NCBI GenBank assembly: GCA_018222585.1
Contig: JAAFAB010000001.1
Coordinates: forward strand, 780,198-844,197
DNA length: 64,000 nucleotides
Origin: Paracoccaceae bacterium
GTDB taxonomy: Bacteria; Pseudomonadota; Alphaproteobacteria; Rhodobacterales; Rhodobacteraceae
Reading direction: 5' to 3'
Under the pieces are notes generated by a model, which saw only the letters and a list, made by a program, of their open reading frames with translations, had not been told where the DNA came from and did no database searches. Position 1 is the first letter of the stretch, and every line of letters begins with the position of its first letter. Made by a program: the position numbers and the translations under genes. Below, in pieces: positions 26,108-34,729 of the stretch.

Positions 26108-26916
26108 CCCTGCCCCTCCAGCGCGGCGTCGAAGCGCCGGGCGGCGGCGACGAGATTACGGGTGTAGTCGTCCTGCGGCTGCGTCAGCACCTGCAGCGCC
26201 GGGCCGCTTTCCACGGCGCGGCCATGGCGCATGACCATGACCCGCTCGGCCACCTGGCCGACCACGGCAAGATCGTGGCTGATGAACAGCAGCGCGATGC
26301 CCAGCTCGTCGACCAGGGAGGTGATCAGGCGGACGATCTCGGCCTGGGTGGTGACATCCAGCGCGGTCGTCGGCTCGTCCGCGATCAGCAGACGCGGACG
26401 GCAGGCCAGCGCCATGGCGATGGCGACGCGCTGGCGCTGCCCTCCCGAGACCTCGTGCGGATAGGCCCCGATCAGACGCACCGGATCCGGCAGGCGGACC
26501 TGTTCCAGCAGCGCCATGACCTCGTCCCGGACAGCGGCGCGCGAGGTTTCTGCGCCCTCGCGCTTCAGGCGACGGCGCACCGGCCCGGCGATCTGGCGGC
26601 CAAGCGGCATCAGCGGATCAAGCGCCGTCAGCGGCTCCTGGAAGACGGTGGCCACGGCGTTGCCGCGCAGCCCCACCAGGCGCCGCTCGGGCGCGCCGAT
26701 GACCTGGGTGCCGGCCAGCTCGACCGAGCCCTCGGCGCGCAGACCCGGCGCCAGCAGCCCGGTCACCGCAAGCGAGGTCAGCGACTTGCCCGAGCCGCTC
26801 TCGCCGATCAGGCCGAAGCGTTCGCCGGCGGCGATGGAAAACGACAGGTCCTGCACCAGCACCGTGTCGGGGGTCGACAGCCGCAGGTCGCGGACGGTCA
26901 GCAGATCGCTCATCAC
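26104..26916 (-). CDS. peptide-type ABC transporter ATP-binding protein (DppD/OppD class)
   Basis: A 270-residue ATPase that pairs with the F-type subunit. Walker A is GESGSGKSL (the usual final Thr/Ser position followed by Leu-Thr), the Q-loop [20 protein letters not shown], signature [16 protein letters not shown], Walker [15 protein letters not shown] and the switch His in [10 protein letters not shown]. The signature begins VSGGQ, a common variant. Both ends overlap neighbours by 4 bases in the permease-ATPase-ATPase series. Confidence 0.92.
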   Translation of the reverse strand: MMSDLLTVRDLRLSTPDTVLVQDLSFSIAAGERFGLIGESGSGKSLTSLAVTGLLAPGLRAEGSVELAGTQVIGAPERRLVGLRGNAVATVFQEPLTALDPLMPLGRQIAGPVRRRLKREGAETSRAAVRDEVMALLEQVRLPDPVRLIGAYPHEVSGGQRQRVAIAMALACRPRLLIADEPTTALDVTTQAEIVRLITSLVDELGIALLFISHDLAVVGQVAERVMVMRHGRAVESGPALQVLTQPQDDYTRNLVAAARRFDAALEGQG

Positions 26917-27770
26917 GCGGCCCCCTTCGTCGGGTCGAAACGGTCGCGCAGACCGTCCGCCAGCAGGTTGATCCCGATCACCAGCGCGAACAGCGCCAGG
27001 CCCGGCAGGAACGCGCCCCAGGGCGCGGTGTAGACGGTGCCCTGCGCCTCTTGCAGCATCCGGCCCCAGGAGGCATTGGGCGGCGGCGCGCCGAGCCCGA
27101 GGTAGGACAGAGAGGCCTCGGCCATGACCGCCAGCCCGAACTGCAGCGCCAGGTTCACCCCGAGGAAGGGGGCGATATTGGGCAGGATATGCCAGAAGAC
27201 GATGGCCCCCCAGGAGGTGCCCGAGACCCGCGCGGCGGTGATGTAGTCCTGCCCCAGCACCTGCTTGGTCAGGATCCGGGTGATCCGCCCGACGATGGGC
27301 GACAACCCGATGCCAAGCGCCAGGATCGCGGTGCCCAGGCTGGCCTCTTCCCGCGCCGCGACCACCAGCATGGCGATCAGCAGGGTCGGGAAGGCGATGA
27401 GGATGTCGAAGACCGCCGCCAGCGCATCATCGAGGAAGCGGGTCGCGAAGGCGGCCAGCAGGCCGGTGGTCACGCCGATCGCCGCGCCGATCCCCACCGC
27501 GCCGCAGCCGACGATCAGCGCGATCCGCGCCCCGATCATCAGCTGGGTGAACAGGTCGCGGCCCAGCCGGTCGGTGCCGGCCCAGTGCTGCAGGCTCGGC
27601 GCCTCAAGCCGCCCGCCGACCATGTCCGACAGCGCATAGGGCGTCCAGACGAAGGAGACGAGGCCGGCCAGCACGATCACCCCGACCAGCACGAGGCCCA
27701 GCCAGTAGGTCGCATTGCCGCGGCTCCGGCGGCCCTTGCCCATGGGGCGGGCGGTCTGAACGGTACTCAT
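26913..27770 (-). CDS. peptide-type ABC transporter permease (DppC class)
   Basis: A 285-residue inner-membrane permease with the DppC N-terminal helix (YWLGLVLVGVIVLAGLVSFV), then HWAGTDRLGRDLFTQLMIGA and the coupling loop region 'QDYITAARVSGTSWGAIVFW' followed by HILPNIAPFL. A 'YLGLGAPPPNASWGRMLQEA' segment near the C-terminus is diagnostic of the family. It overlaps the B-type permease and the D-type ATPase genes by 4 bases each. Confidence 0.93.
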   Translation of the reverse strand: MSTVQTARPMGKGRRSRGNATYWLGLVLVGVIVLAGLVSFVWTPYALSDMVGGRLEAPSLQHWAGTDRLGRDLFTQLMIGARIALIVGCGAVGIGAAIGVTTGLLAAFATRFLDDALAAVFDILIAFPTLLIAMLVVAAREEASLGTAILALGIGLSPIVGRITRILTKQVLGQDYITAARVSGTSWGAIVFWHILPNIAPFLGVNLALQFGLAVMAEASLSYLGLGAPPPNASWGRMLQEAQGTVYTAPWGAFLPGLALFALVIGINLLADGLRDRFDPTKGAA

Positions 27771-28723
27771 CGGCGGGCCTCCTTGCGCAGGCGCGGGTCG
27801 AGGACCCGTTGCAGCAGGTCGGCGAGGAAGCCGGTCAGCAGCACCAGCAGGGTCGAGATGATCAGCACGCCCTGGATATTCGGGTAGTCGCGCTGCTGGA
27901 TCCCCAGCAGCAGCATCGAGCCCATGCCGGGCAGCGAGAAGACCTGTTCCACCACCACGGCGCCGAGGAAGGTGGTCGACAGCTCGATCCCCAGGACCGA
28001 GATCACCGGCACCGCGGCATTGCGCAGCCCGTGGCGCATCAGCGCGCCGGTGCGGCTTTCGCCGAGCGCGCGCGCGGTGCGCAGGAAGTCCGAGCCCAGC
28101 ACTTCAAGCGTCGCCGCGCGCACGTAGCGCATCAGCGAGGCCGACATGATCAGGGCGATGGTCAGCACCGGCAGCACCATCGAGGTCACGGCCCGGGCCG
28201 GGTCCCCGTAGCCGCGCAGCGGGAAGCCGCCCGAGGGAAGCAGGCGCAGGTTCAGCGCGAAGACATAGACCAGCAGCACCCCCAGCCAGAAGACCGGCAC
28301 GGCGATGCCGACCTGCGAGACGACGGACAGCAGCAGGCCGTACCAGCGGTCCGACTTGACCGCCGCCAGGATGCCAAGCGGAATGGCGATCAGCATCGAC
28401 AGCAGGAAGGCCGACAGGGTCAGCGGCAGGGTAACGGAAAGGCGGCGCGAGATTTCCTCGAGCACCGGCGCGCGGGAGACGAAGGACTTGCCGAGATCGA
28501 AGCGCGCCAGATCGCCCAGGTAGGTGACGAATTGCGCTGCCAGCGGCTGGTCGGAGCCGATCTGCGCCTGAGCCGCCGCAATCTGTTCGGGCGTGGCACC
28601 GACCCCCACGAGAGCATTGGCCGGATCGCCCGGCAGGAGGCGCAGCAGCACGAAAAGCACGATGGCCGCGACGAAGAGAGACAGCAGCAGAATGACCAGC
28701 CGCCGTGCCATGTATCTCAGCAT
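27767..28723 (-). CDS. peptide-type ABC transporter permease (DppB class)
   Basis: A 318-residue permease starting MLRYMARRLVILLLSLFVAA, with the DppB-specific LRLLPGDPANALVG loop, 'DLGKSFVSRAPVLEEI', 'VQVGIAVPVFWLGVLLVYVF'-like helices and the coupling loop SDFLRTARALGESRTGALMR. The C-terminus has FSLPGMGSMLLLGIQQRDYP and 'QRVLDPRLR'. It forms the channel heterodimer with the next gene. The gap to the binding-protein gene is 63 bases. Confidence 0.93.
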   Translation of the reverse strand: MLRYMARRLVILLLSLFVAAIVLFVLLRLLPGDPANALVGVGATPEQIAAAQAQIGSDQPLAAQFVTYLGDLARFDLGKSFVSRAPVLEEISRRLSVTLPLTLSAFLLSMLIAIPLGILAAVKSDRWYGLLLSVVSQVGIAVPVFWLGVLLVYVFALNLRLLPSGGFPLRGYGDPARAVTSMVLPVLTIALIMSASLMRYVRAATLEVLGSDFLRTARALGESRTGALMRHGLRNAAVPVISVLGIELSTTFLGAVVVEQVFSLPGMGSMLLLGIQQRDYPNIQGVLIISTLLVLLTGFLADLLQRVLDPRLRKEARR

Positions 28724-28786
28724 TGGGGATCCCGTATGCGCGAAGAGAGGGGCCGGACGTCTCCGCCCGGCCCCCGGTCAGTGGCC

Positions 28787-30310
28787 TCAGTCGGCCTTCT
28801 TGATGTCCGAGACGAAGAACTGCGAGTTCAGACCGTTCAGCGGATAGCCCGAGACATTCGAGGTCGAGACGACGATCTGCGGATAGAGGTAGAGCCACAT
28901 GCTTGCGGCATCCTCGGCGATGATCCGGTTGGCTTTGGCCAGCATCTCGGTCTGCTCGTCCATCGAGGCGACGTTCTCGGACTCGGTGATCAGGCGGGTG
29001 ACTTCGGGGTTGTCGTAGCCCCAGTAGAAGTCCGGGTTGCCGTAGAAGACGATGTCGCGGTGGTTCACGTGCTCCTGCAGGGTCGCATCGAAGTCATGCG
29101 CCTTGTAGATCTTGGTGTACCATTCGTTTGCGGTGATGATGTTGATCTTCACCTCGACACCGACCTTGGCCAGCTCGTTCTGCAGGAACTGCGCCACCAC
29201 CGGATGCGGATCATAGTCCGGCGTGTCCAGGGTGAACGAGAACCCGTCCGCATAGCCCGCTTCGGCCAGCATCTGCTGGGCGCTTTCGGGATCGTAGGCG
29301 TTGACGCCGGTCAGGTCCTCGTACCAGGGATCGGTCGGCGGCACGAAGGACCCGATGAGGGTGCCGTAGTCGCCCCAGATCGCCTGCAGCAGCTTCTCGT
29401 TGTCCACGGCGCGGGCCAGGGCCGAGCGCACGATGGCATTGTCGAAGGGCGCGACGCGGTCGTTGTAGGCCATCAGCTCCTTCGTGGTCGAGGCGCCTTC
29501 GGAGACCGTGAAGTCCGGGTTGTCGGTGAACAGCGACAGGGCATCGGGGCTCTGCACAGAAGTGATGATGTCGACGGCACCGGTCAGCAGCGCGTTGTTC
29601 TGCGCCGTGGCATCGGTGAAATACTGGAACATCACGCCGCCGTTGGTGGGCTCTTCGCCCCAATAGCCGTCGAAGGGCACCATCGCCAGCGCCGAGCCGC
29701 GACGCCATTCCTGCAGGGTGTAGGGGCCGGTGCCATCTTCGCCCGAGCTGATGTCGCCCGCCGCGTCATTGACGATCCAGACGTAGGACAGGTTGTAGGG
29801 CAGCGAGATCGACGGCGCCGAGAGGGTCACCACGACGGTCTGCTCGTCCGGCGTCTCGATGCCCGCGATCACCGCCAGGGTGCGCTTGCGCGAGCTGGCG
29901 GAATTCTCTGCGGTGACGCGCTCGATCGAGCTTTTCACGTCAGCGGCGGTCAGCGGCTCGCCCGAGTGGAAGGTGACGCCCTCCTTCAGGGTGAAGGTGT
30001 AGGTCAGCCCGTCTTCGCTGATCTTGTAGCTGTCGACCAGCTTCGGCTCGACCTCGCCGGCGTCGGTCAGCACGAAGAGACCTTCGTAGACATTGCCGTT
30101 GAAGGCTTCGTTGATGCCCTGGCCCGCGCCCTGGGTGTTGTCCAGGTTCTGCGGCTCGTAGAGCGACCCGATATTGATGACCGCTTGCGGGTCGAAGTCC
30201 TGCGCCAGGGCGGCGGCAGAGGACAGGGCAAGCACGGAAGAGGCGGTCAGCGCCACGAGGGCGGAACGCCCGCGCGCGCCTTGGCGGGTGATGTCTGTGA
30301 TGGAAATCAT
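28787..30310 (-). CDS. peptide/opine-type ABC transporter substrate-binding protein (SBP family 5)
   Basis: A 507-residue periplasmic binding protein, first gene of the importer operon. The ATG at 30310 is chosen because it gives a Sec signal (GRSALVALTASSVLALSSAA, then ALAQD) and has AGGGA upstream; the reading frame runs further 5' without support. SBP_bac_5 landmarks include 'YKISEDGLTYTFTLKEGVTF', HSGEPLTAADVKSS, 'DPWYEDLTGVNAYDPESAQQ' and 'MLAEAGYADGF'. Ligand identity (di- or oligopeptide, or another small amide) is not readable. No regulator is adjacent; the 278-base upstream gap presumably holds the promoter. Confidence 0.92.
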   Translation of the reverse strand: MISITDITRQGARGRSALVALTASSVLALSSAAALAQDFDPQAVINIGSLYEPQNLDNTQGAGQGINEAFNGNVYEGLFVLTDAGEVEPKLVDSYKISEDGLTYTFTLKEGVTFHSGEPLTAADVKSSIERVTAENSASSRKRTLAVIAGIETPDEQTVVVTLSAPSISLPYNLSYVWIVNDAAGDISSGEDGTGPYTLQEWRRGSALAMVPFDGYWGEEPTNGGVMFQYFTDATAQNNALLTGAVDIITSVQSPDALSLFTDNPDFTVSEGASTTKELMAYNDRVAPFDNAIVRSALARAVDNEKLLQAIWGDYGTLIGSFVPPTDPWYEDLTGVNAYDPESAQQMLAEAGYADGFSFTLDTPDYDPHPVVAQFLQNELAKVGVEVKINIITANEWYTKIYKAHDFDATLQEHVNHRDIVFYGNPDFYWGYDNPEVTRLITESENVASMDEQTEMLAKANRIIAEDAASMWLYLYPQIVVSTSNVSGYPLNGLNSQFFVSDIKKAD

Positions 30311-30588
30311 GGGAGGATCCCTGTGGGTTGTTCGGTCTTTGTGATTGGCCATGCCGCCCCGATCCGGCAGGGGCGGGCGGCACGAGCCCGGGCATCGAAG
30401 CACGCAGCCAGCGCGGAAACAACGCCACCGGATCGCAGACGCGAGAGGATCTGCAGATCAGATGATCCGTCAATCTCCATATCAGCGCGCAGATGATCTC
30501 CGGCGGGTCCGAGCTTCCGATATTCTGGCCCGGTTGCGGGCACGGCTTGTCTCATGTCCTCGGAGCCTGTGCAAGATACCTATGCCCA

Positions 30589-32025
30589 TTATGCCACACG
30601 CGGCACGAAAATGGCATGGGCCGCGTCGACCTCGTAGCGCGGGGCAAGTGCGGGTGCGTTCTGCGCCAGCGCACGGACTGCGTCGAGGATGAAATCGACC
30701 GTCTCGTCCTCCATCAGAACCGACAGGTTGAGCCGGGTGAAGCCAGGTTTCTGCACCTCGTCGCCCGCCAGGATCGCGGCGCGCAGCCGCTCGGAGGTCT
30801 CGGCGTCGATGCCCAGCAGGCGGTGCACGTAGGGCCCGGCGCAGGCGCAGCCGCCGCGCGCCTGGATGCCGTGCAGGTCGCTCAGCATCCGGGTGATCAG
30901 CTGCTGGTGGACGAAACCGCCCTGCCCGTCGCGGATCCGGAACGAGAAGACCGGCACCCGTGGCGCTTCGCCCTGCCCCAACAGGTCGATCTGCGGGCAG
31001 TTGCCCCAGGCGCGGAAGGCCCGGGCGGTCAGCGCGGCGTTGCGGGTCTGCAGGTGGTCCAGCCCGATGGCTTCCTTGACCAGGAAGACCAGCGCGGCGC
31101 GGATATCGCCGACGACATTGGGCGTGCCCGCCTCCTCGCGCGCCTCAAGGCTGCCGCTGTAGTCCTGCCCCTCGGGCGAGACGAAGCGGACGGTGCCGCC
31201 GCCGGGCCAGGTCGGTGCCTGCCGCACCACCGCGTCGCGGCGCAGCAGCAGCAGGCCCGAGGCCCCGGGGCCGCCGATGAACTTGTGCGGAGAGACGCAG
31301 ATCGCGTCGATCTCGACCCCGGGCGCCGGTTGCATGGCGACCGGCAGATAGGGCGCCCCGCCCGCGTAATCCCAGATCACCCGCGCGCCGGCCCGCTTGG
31401 CGATCCGCGTCACCCCGGCGACATCGGCGATGATGCCGGTGACATTGGACATGGCCGAGAAGGAACAGATCACCCGGTCAAACCCGGCGCTCTCTGCCAG
31501 CGCCTGTTGCAGGGCGTCGGTGTCGATGCCGCCACCGGGTGCCTCGGGCAGTTCGACCACCTCGGCACCGCTTTCACGCCAGGGCAGGATATTCGAATGA
31601 TGCTCATAGGGGCCGATCAGCACCCGCACCCGGCCCGTGTCGGCGCCGAACAGGGAAACCAGCCGGTTCAGCCCAGCCGTGGCGCCCGAGCCGGCGAAGA
31701 TCACCGCGTGTTCCGGGCCCGCCCCGCAGGCCCGCGCGATCACTTGCCGCGCCTCGCGCCGCATCCGGGTCATCGCGCCCCCGCAGAACGAGGCTTCGGT
31801 ATGGGAATTGGCGTAGTAGGGCAGCACCTTCTCCATCACGAACCCCTCGACCTGGCGCAGCGCGCGGCCCGAGGCGACGTAATCGGCATAGACCATCGGG
31901 TGCGGCCCGAAAGGCCCCTCGGCCAGGGCGTCCTTGCCGATCAGCCCGGCGCGCAGACCCTCCGGGCCCGCCGCCTGCAATCCGGCGAGGAATTCGGAGA
32001 AGACGGAGGAATCGCGGGCAGTCAT
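30589..32025 (-). CDS. class V PLP-dependent aminotransferase (cysteine desulfurase-like fold)
   Basis: A 478-residue PLP enzyme. The Schiff-base lysine is Lys248 in CVSPHKFIGGPGASGLLLL, the PLP-binding Asp is in RVIWDYAGGAPY, and SNVTGIIAD lies before it as in SufS/NifS-like enzymes. 'GPYEHHSNILPWRESGAEVV' is highly characteristic of the class. Two cysteines in RGGCACAGPYVHRLL occupy the region of the desulfurase active-site loop, so a Cys-dependent lyase or desulfurase reaction is possible. It is longer than typical SufS (about 410) and has no sulfur-cluster genes beside it. Instead it is divergent from an Lrp regulator, suggesting amino-acid catabolism. Substrate unknown. Confidence 0.85.
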   Translation of the reverse strand: MTARDSSVFSEFLAGLQAAGPEGLRAGLIGKDALAEGPFGPHPMVYADYVASGRALRQVEGFVMEKVLPYYANSHTEASFCGGAMTRMRREARQVIARACGAGPEHAVIFAGSGATAGLNRLVSLFGADTGRVRVLIGPYEHHSNILPWRESGAEVVELPEAPGGGIDTDALQQALAESAGFDRVICSFSAMSNVTGIIADVAGVTRIAKRAGARVIWDYAGGAPYLPVAMQPAPGVEIDAICVSPHKFIGGPGASGLLLLRRDAVVRQAPTWPGGGTVRFVSPEGQDYSGSLEAREEAGTPNVVGDIRAALVFLVKEAIGLDHLQTRNAALTARAFRAWGNCPQIDLLGQGEAPRVPVFSFRIRDGQGGFVHQQLITRMLSDLHGIQARGGCACAGPYVHRLLGIDAETSERLRAAILAGDEVQKPGFTRLNLSVLMEDETVDFILDAVRALAQNAPALAPRYEVDAAHAIFVPRVA

Positions 32026-32139
32026 CGAGGCACCTGTCGGGAAAAGGGGGGTCAGGGCGCAGCCTAGCGCGACCTGACCATTGATACCTCACCAAGTTCA
32101 TGCGATTTTCGCCGCAGATTGGGTCAGGAGAACGAAAGA

Positions 32140-32610
32140 TTGGCGAAAGTTGACAGTATTGACCTCAAGATTCTGAGCATTCTGCAAAAGGATGGCTCTC
32201 TGTCGCAACGCGATCTGGCCGAGCGCGCGGGCCTGTCGCAGAATGCCTGCTGGCGGCGCCTGAAGCGCCTCGGCACGGACGGGCTGATCGTCGGCACCCG
32301 AACCGAGATCAACCTGGCGGAACTGGGCTACGACCTGACCGTCTTCGTGATGATGCGCACCCGGCACCATTCGAAGGACTGGGCCGACAGCTTCCGAAAG
32401 CATGTCGAGGCCCTGCCCGAGGTGCGCGACTTCTACCGCATCGGCGGAGACTGGGATTACCTGGCGCGGGTGGTGACCCGGGGCGTCGCCCATTACGACA
32501 GCTTCTACCAGCGCCTGATCACCAATTTCGACCTGGCCGCGGTAACCGGCTTCTTCGCCATGGAAGCCCTGATCGAGAACCGCCCGCTGGACCTGCGGGC
32601 GCTGGAATGA
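32140..32610 (+). CDS. Lrp/AsnC-family regulator with TTG start
   Basis: A 156-residue Lrp-type regulator: HTH (IDLKILSILQKDGSLSQRDL, then RAGLSQNACWRRLKRLGTDG) followed by the RAM domain (YDLTVFVMMRTRHH, VRDFYRIGGDWDYLARVVTR, TGFFAMEALIENRPL). I place the start at TTG 32140, because AGGAG at 32126-32130 lies 9 bases upstream; another in-frame TTG at 32119 has no ribosome site. It is divergent from the class V aminotransferase with about 114 bases between them and is the obvious candidate regulator of it. A hairpin without T-tract (GGCGGCCC/GGGCCGCC, 32616-32637) follows the stop. Confidence 0.88.
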   Translation: MAKVDSIDLKILSILQKDGSLSQRDLAERAGLSQNACWRRLKRLGTDGLIVGTRTEINLAELGYDLTVFVMMRTRHHSKDWADSFRKHVEALPEVRDFYRIGGDWDYLARVVTRGVAHYDSFYQRLITNFDLAAVTGFFAMEALIENRPLDLRALE

Positions 32611-32676
32611 GAGACGGCGGCCCCCGCAAGGGCCGCCACGGTACTCAGTCCCGGTACTCCACCGCAGGGATCCGCC

Positions 32677-33549
32677 TCAGTAGGCGTAGCGCTTGTCCAG
32701 CTCGTCGAACAGGTCCTTGCGGACCACCCGCTGACGCTCCATGAAGCCGGCCAGCGGGCCGTCCTCGTCCATCTGGCCCTGCTCCTTCAGCTGGGTCAGC
32801 GCGGTCTGCATGCCGAACAGCGCCGATTGCAGCGCGACATTGGCATAGAGCACCAACGAGAAACCCATTCCGGTGAACTCGTCGACCGAGAGGATCGGGG
32901 TCTTGCCACCCACCACCAGGTTGACCAGCTGCGGCGTACCCTGCAGCGCGGCGGGGATGGCGCGCAGGTCCTCGACCGTCTGCGGCGCCTCGACGAAGGT
33001 GATGTCGGCACCGTCCTCGATGAAGGCCGCGGCACGGTCCAGCGCCTCGGACAGGCCGTCGGTGGCGGCGGCATCTGTGCGGGCGACGATCATCGTGTTC
33101 TCGTCCTGGCGGGCATCCACGGCGGCCTTGATCCGCGAGCGGGCCTCCTCCAGCGAGACGACCTCCTTGCCCGAGAAGTGGCCGCAGCGCTTGGGCGTCT
33201 TCTGGTCCTCGAGCTGGATCGCCGAGGCCCCGGCGCGCTCCAGCGTGCGGATGGTGTGACGCACGTTCAGCGCGTTGCCGAAACCGTTGTCGGCATCGAC
33301 CACGATCGGCAGGTCGGTGGCATCGCGGATGGTCGCCGTGTGCTGGGCGATCTCGGGCAGCGAGATGAAGGCAAGGTCTGGCATCCCGAGGTAGGTGTTC
33401 GTCAGCCCCGCCCCCGAGAGGTAGACCGCCTCGAAGCCCAGGTCCTCGATCACCCGCGCGGCAAGGGCGTTGGCGGCGCCGGGCAGCAGCAGGGCGCCAC
33501 CGCTTGCGATGCGATCCTTGAACCGTTTGTTGACTTCGTGATTCAGCAT
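32677..33549 (-). CDS. isocitrate lyase/PEP mutase-family carbon-carbon lyase
   Basis: A 290-residue TIM-barrel enzyme of the 2-methylisocitrate lyase/PEP-mutase/oxaloacetate-hydrolase group. Visible active-site parts: Asp85-x-Asp87 (VVDADNGFGN), Glu114-Asp115 (IQLEDQ), and Lys120-Arg-Cys122-Gly-His124, the lyase-type catalytic loop with its Cys. Presence of K-R-C-G-H favours C-C bond cleavage (isocitrate, methylisocitrate, dimethylmalate) over phosphonate chemistry. The ATG at 33549 has GAGG upstream. It lies 13 bases after a PrpF-family isomerase gene and within a GntR operon divergent from TTT transporter genes, so its substrate is probably derived from an imported carboxylate. Confidence 0.9.
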   Translation of the reverse strand: MLNHEVNKRFKDRIASGGALLLPGAANALAARVIEDLGFEAVYLSGAGLTNTYLGMPDLAFISLPEIAQHTATIRDATDLPIVVDADNGFGNALNVRHTIRTLERAGASAIQLEDQKTPKRCGHFSGKEVVSLEEARSRIKAAVDARQDENTMIVARTDAAATDGLSEALDRAAAFIEDGADITFVEAPQTVEDLRAIPAALQGTPQLVNLVVGGKTPILSVDEFTGMGFSLVLYANVALQSALFGMQTALTQLKEQGQMDEDGPLAGFMERQRVVRKDLFDELDKRYAY

Positions 33550-33562
33550 TGGGGTGCCTCGT

Positions 33563-34729
33563 TCATTCTTCTGTGGTCTTGGAAAGGGTGCGGCGCGGGA
33601 CATGGACGCGGCCGTCCATCAGGCGGCGCTGCGTGCGCAGGATCCGCGCGGCGGTGATGTCTCCGGTGGACAGGTCGCGGGAGGCGCCGACCGAGACGAT
33701 GCCCGAGGGCGTGCCGATGCGCAGGGTCTGCGGATCGCGGCCTGCCGCGATCTGGCGCTGCACGACAGAGCCGTCGACGGCGGCAGCGCAGGCCAGCGCC
33801 AGCGCGCCGGTCACCGGCACCGCCCGGTGCGCCTGTCCGGCCGAGATCATGCGGATCTGCAGGTCGTGGCTGTCCGGCGCATGGGTCGCGCCGGAGAGAT
33901 CCCGGCAGGACTGCGGGCGCCCCACCATGGCGACCTTCGGCGTGGCGATCCGCGCCGCCGCGGCCTCCAGATCCGGGGTAAGCCCCATGGCCACGGAGGC
34001 CTGACAGCGGATGTCTTCCAGCCGCGCCATCAGGGCGCGGTCGGCGTCGATGTCGGCCGGGTGGCTACGGGTATCCCCGCCGACCTGGGCCGCCTCGACG
34101 AAGACCGCCGGCACGGCGGCGTCGATCATCGTCACCTCGACCTCCTCGCCGGTCGACAGGGTCAGCCGGCTGGCCGCCAGCCCGGTCGGCAGAGCGCCAT
34201 GGCCGGTGGTGTCTGTCGGGTCGAGGAAATCCAGCGCCACCGGCGCGCCGGTGCCCTCGACACCGGGGATCTGCAGGTCGCCCTCGACCTCGGCCACACC
34301 ACCCGAGACGGGGAAGGTCGCGGCGATCACCTTGCCGGAGTTGGTATTGTGGATGCGCACCACGGCCTCGCCGTCGCGCGGGCCCGCGACCAGCCCCTCG
34401 TCATAGGCGAAGGGCCCCATGGCCGAGCTCATGTTGCCGCAGTTGCCCGAGAAATCGACGCTGTCGTCGATCACCCCGACCTGGGCGAAGGTATAGTCGA
34501 TATCCGCGTCGTGCCGCGTCGACGGGCCGATGATGCAGATCTTCGACAGCGAGGAGATGCCCCCGCCCATGCCGTTCAGCTGCCGCTGGTTCGGATCGGG
34601 AGAGCCGAGCATGGCGGCAAAGAGCGCCGACCAGAGGGTCTCGTCCTCGGGCAGATCACGACGATGCAGCACGAGGGCCTTGGAGGTGCCGCCACGGATG
34701 AAGGCGGCGGGAACGGCGAGTTGACTCAC
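33563..34729 (-). CDS. PrpF-family isomerase (methylaconitate/aconitate/oxalomesaconate type)
   Basis: A 388-residue protein of the PrpF branch of the diaminopimelate-epimerase fold. Family hallmarks are VPAAFIRGGTSKALVLHRRD at the N-terminus, 'NGMGGGISSLSKICIIGPST' and 'VDFSGNCGNMSSAMGPFAYD', which carries the conserved catalytic cysteine, plus 'PKVAMVGRP' and 'AHRAVPVTGALALACAAAV' in the second lobe. PrpF proteins move a double bond in tricarboxylate-like acids such as 2-methylaconitate, 4-oxalomesaconate and aconitate; which one applies here cannot be told from sequence. The start overlaps the GntR regulator stop by 4 bases. Confidence 0.9.
   Translation of the reverse strand: MSQLAVPAAFIRGGTSKALVLHRRDLPEDETLWSALFAAMLGSPDPNQRQLNGMGGGISSLSKICIIGPSTRHDADIDYTFAQVGVIDDSVDFSGNCGNMSSAMGPFAYDEGLVAGPRDGEAVVRIHNTNSGKVIAATFPVSGGVAEVEGDLQIPGVEGTGAPVALDFLDPTDTTGHGALPTGLAASRLTLSTGEEVEVTMIDAAVPAVFVEAAQVGGDTRSHPADIDADRALMARLEDIRCQASVAMGLTPDLEAAAARIATPKVAMVGRPQSCRDLSGATHAPDSHDLQIRMISAGQAHRAVPVTGALALACAAAVDGSVVQRQIAAGRDPQTLRIGTPSGIVSVGASRDLSTGDITAARILRTQRRLMDGRVHVPRRTLSKTTEE

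Noticed and set aside
32677-34729. Propionate (2-methylcitrate) pathway
   Set aside because: PrpF and a PrpB-like lyase are present, but no methylcitrate synthase or PrpD-like gene lies nearby, and the genes are paired with a TTT importer.
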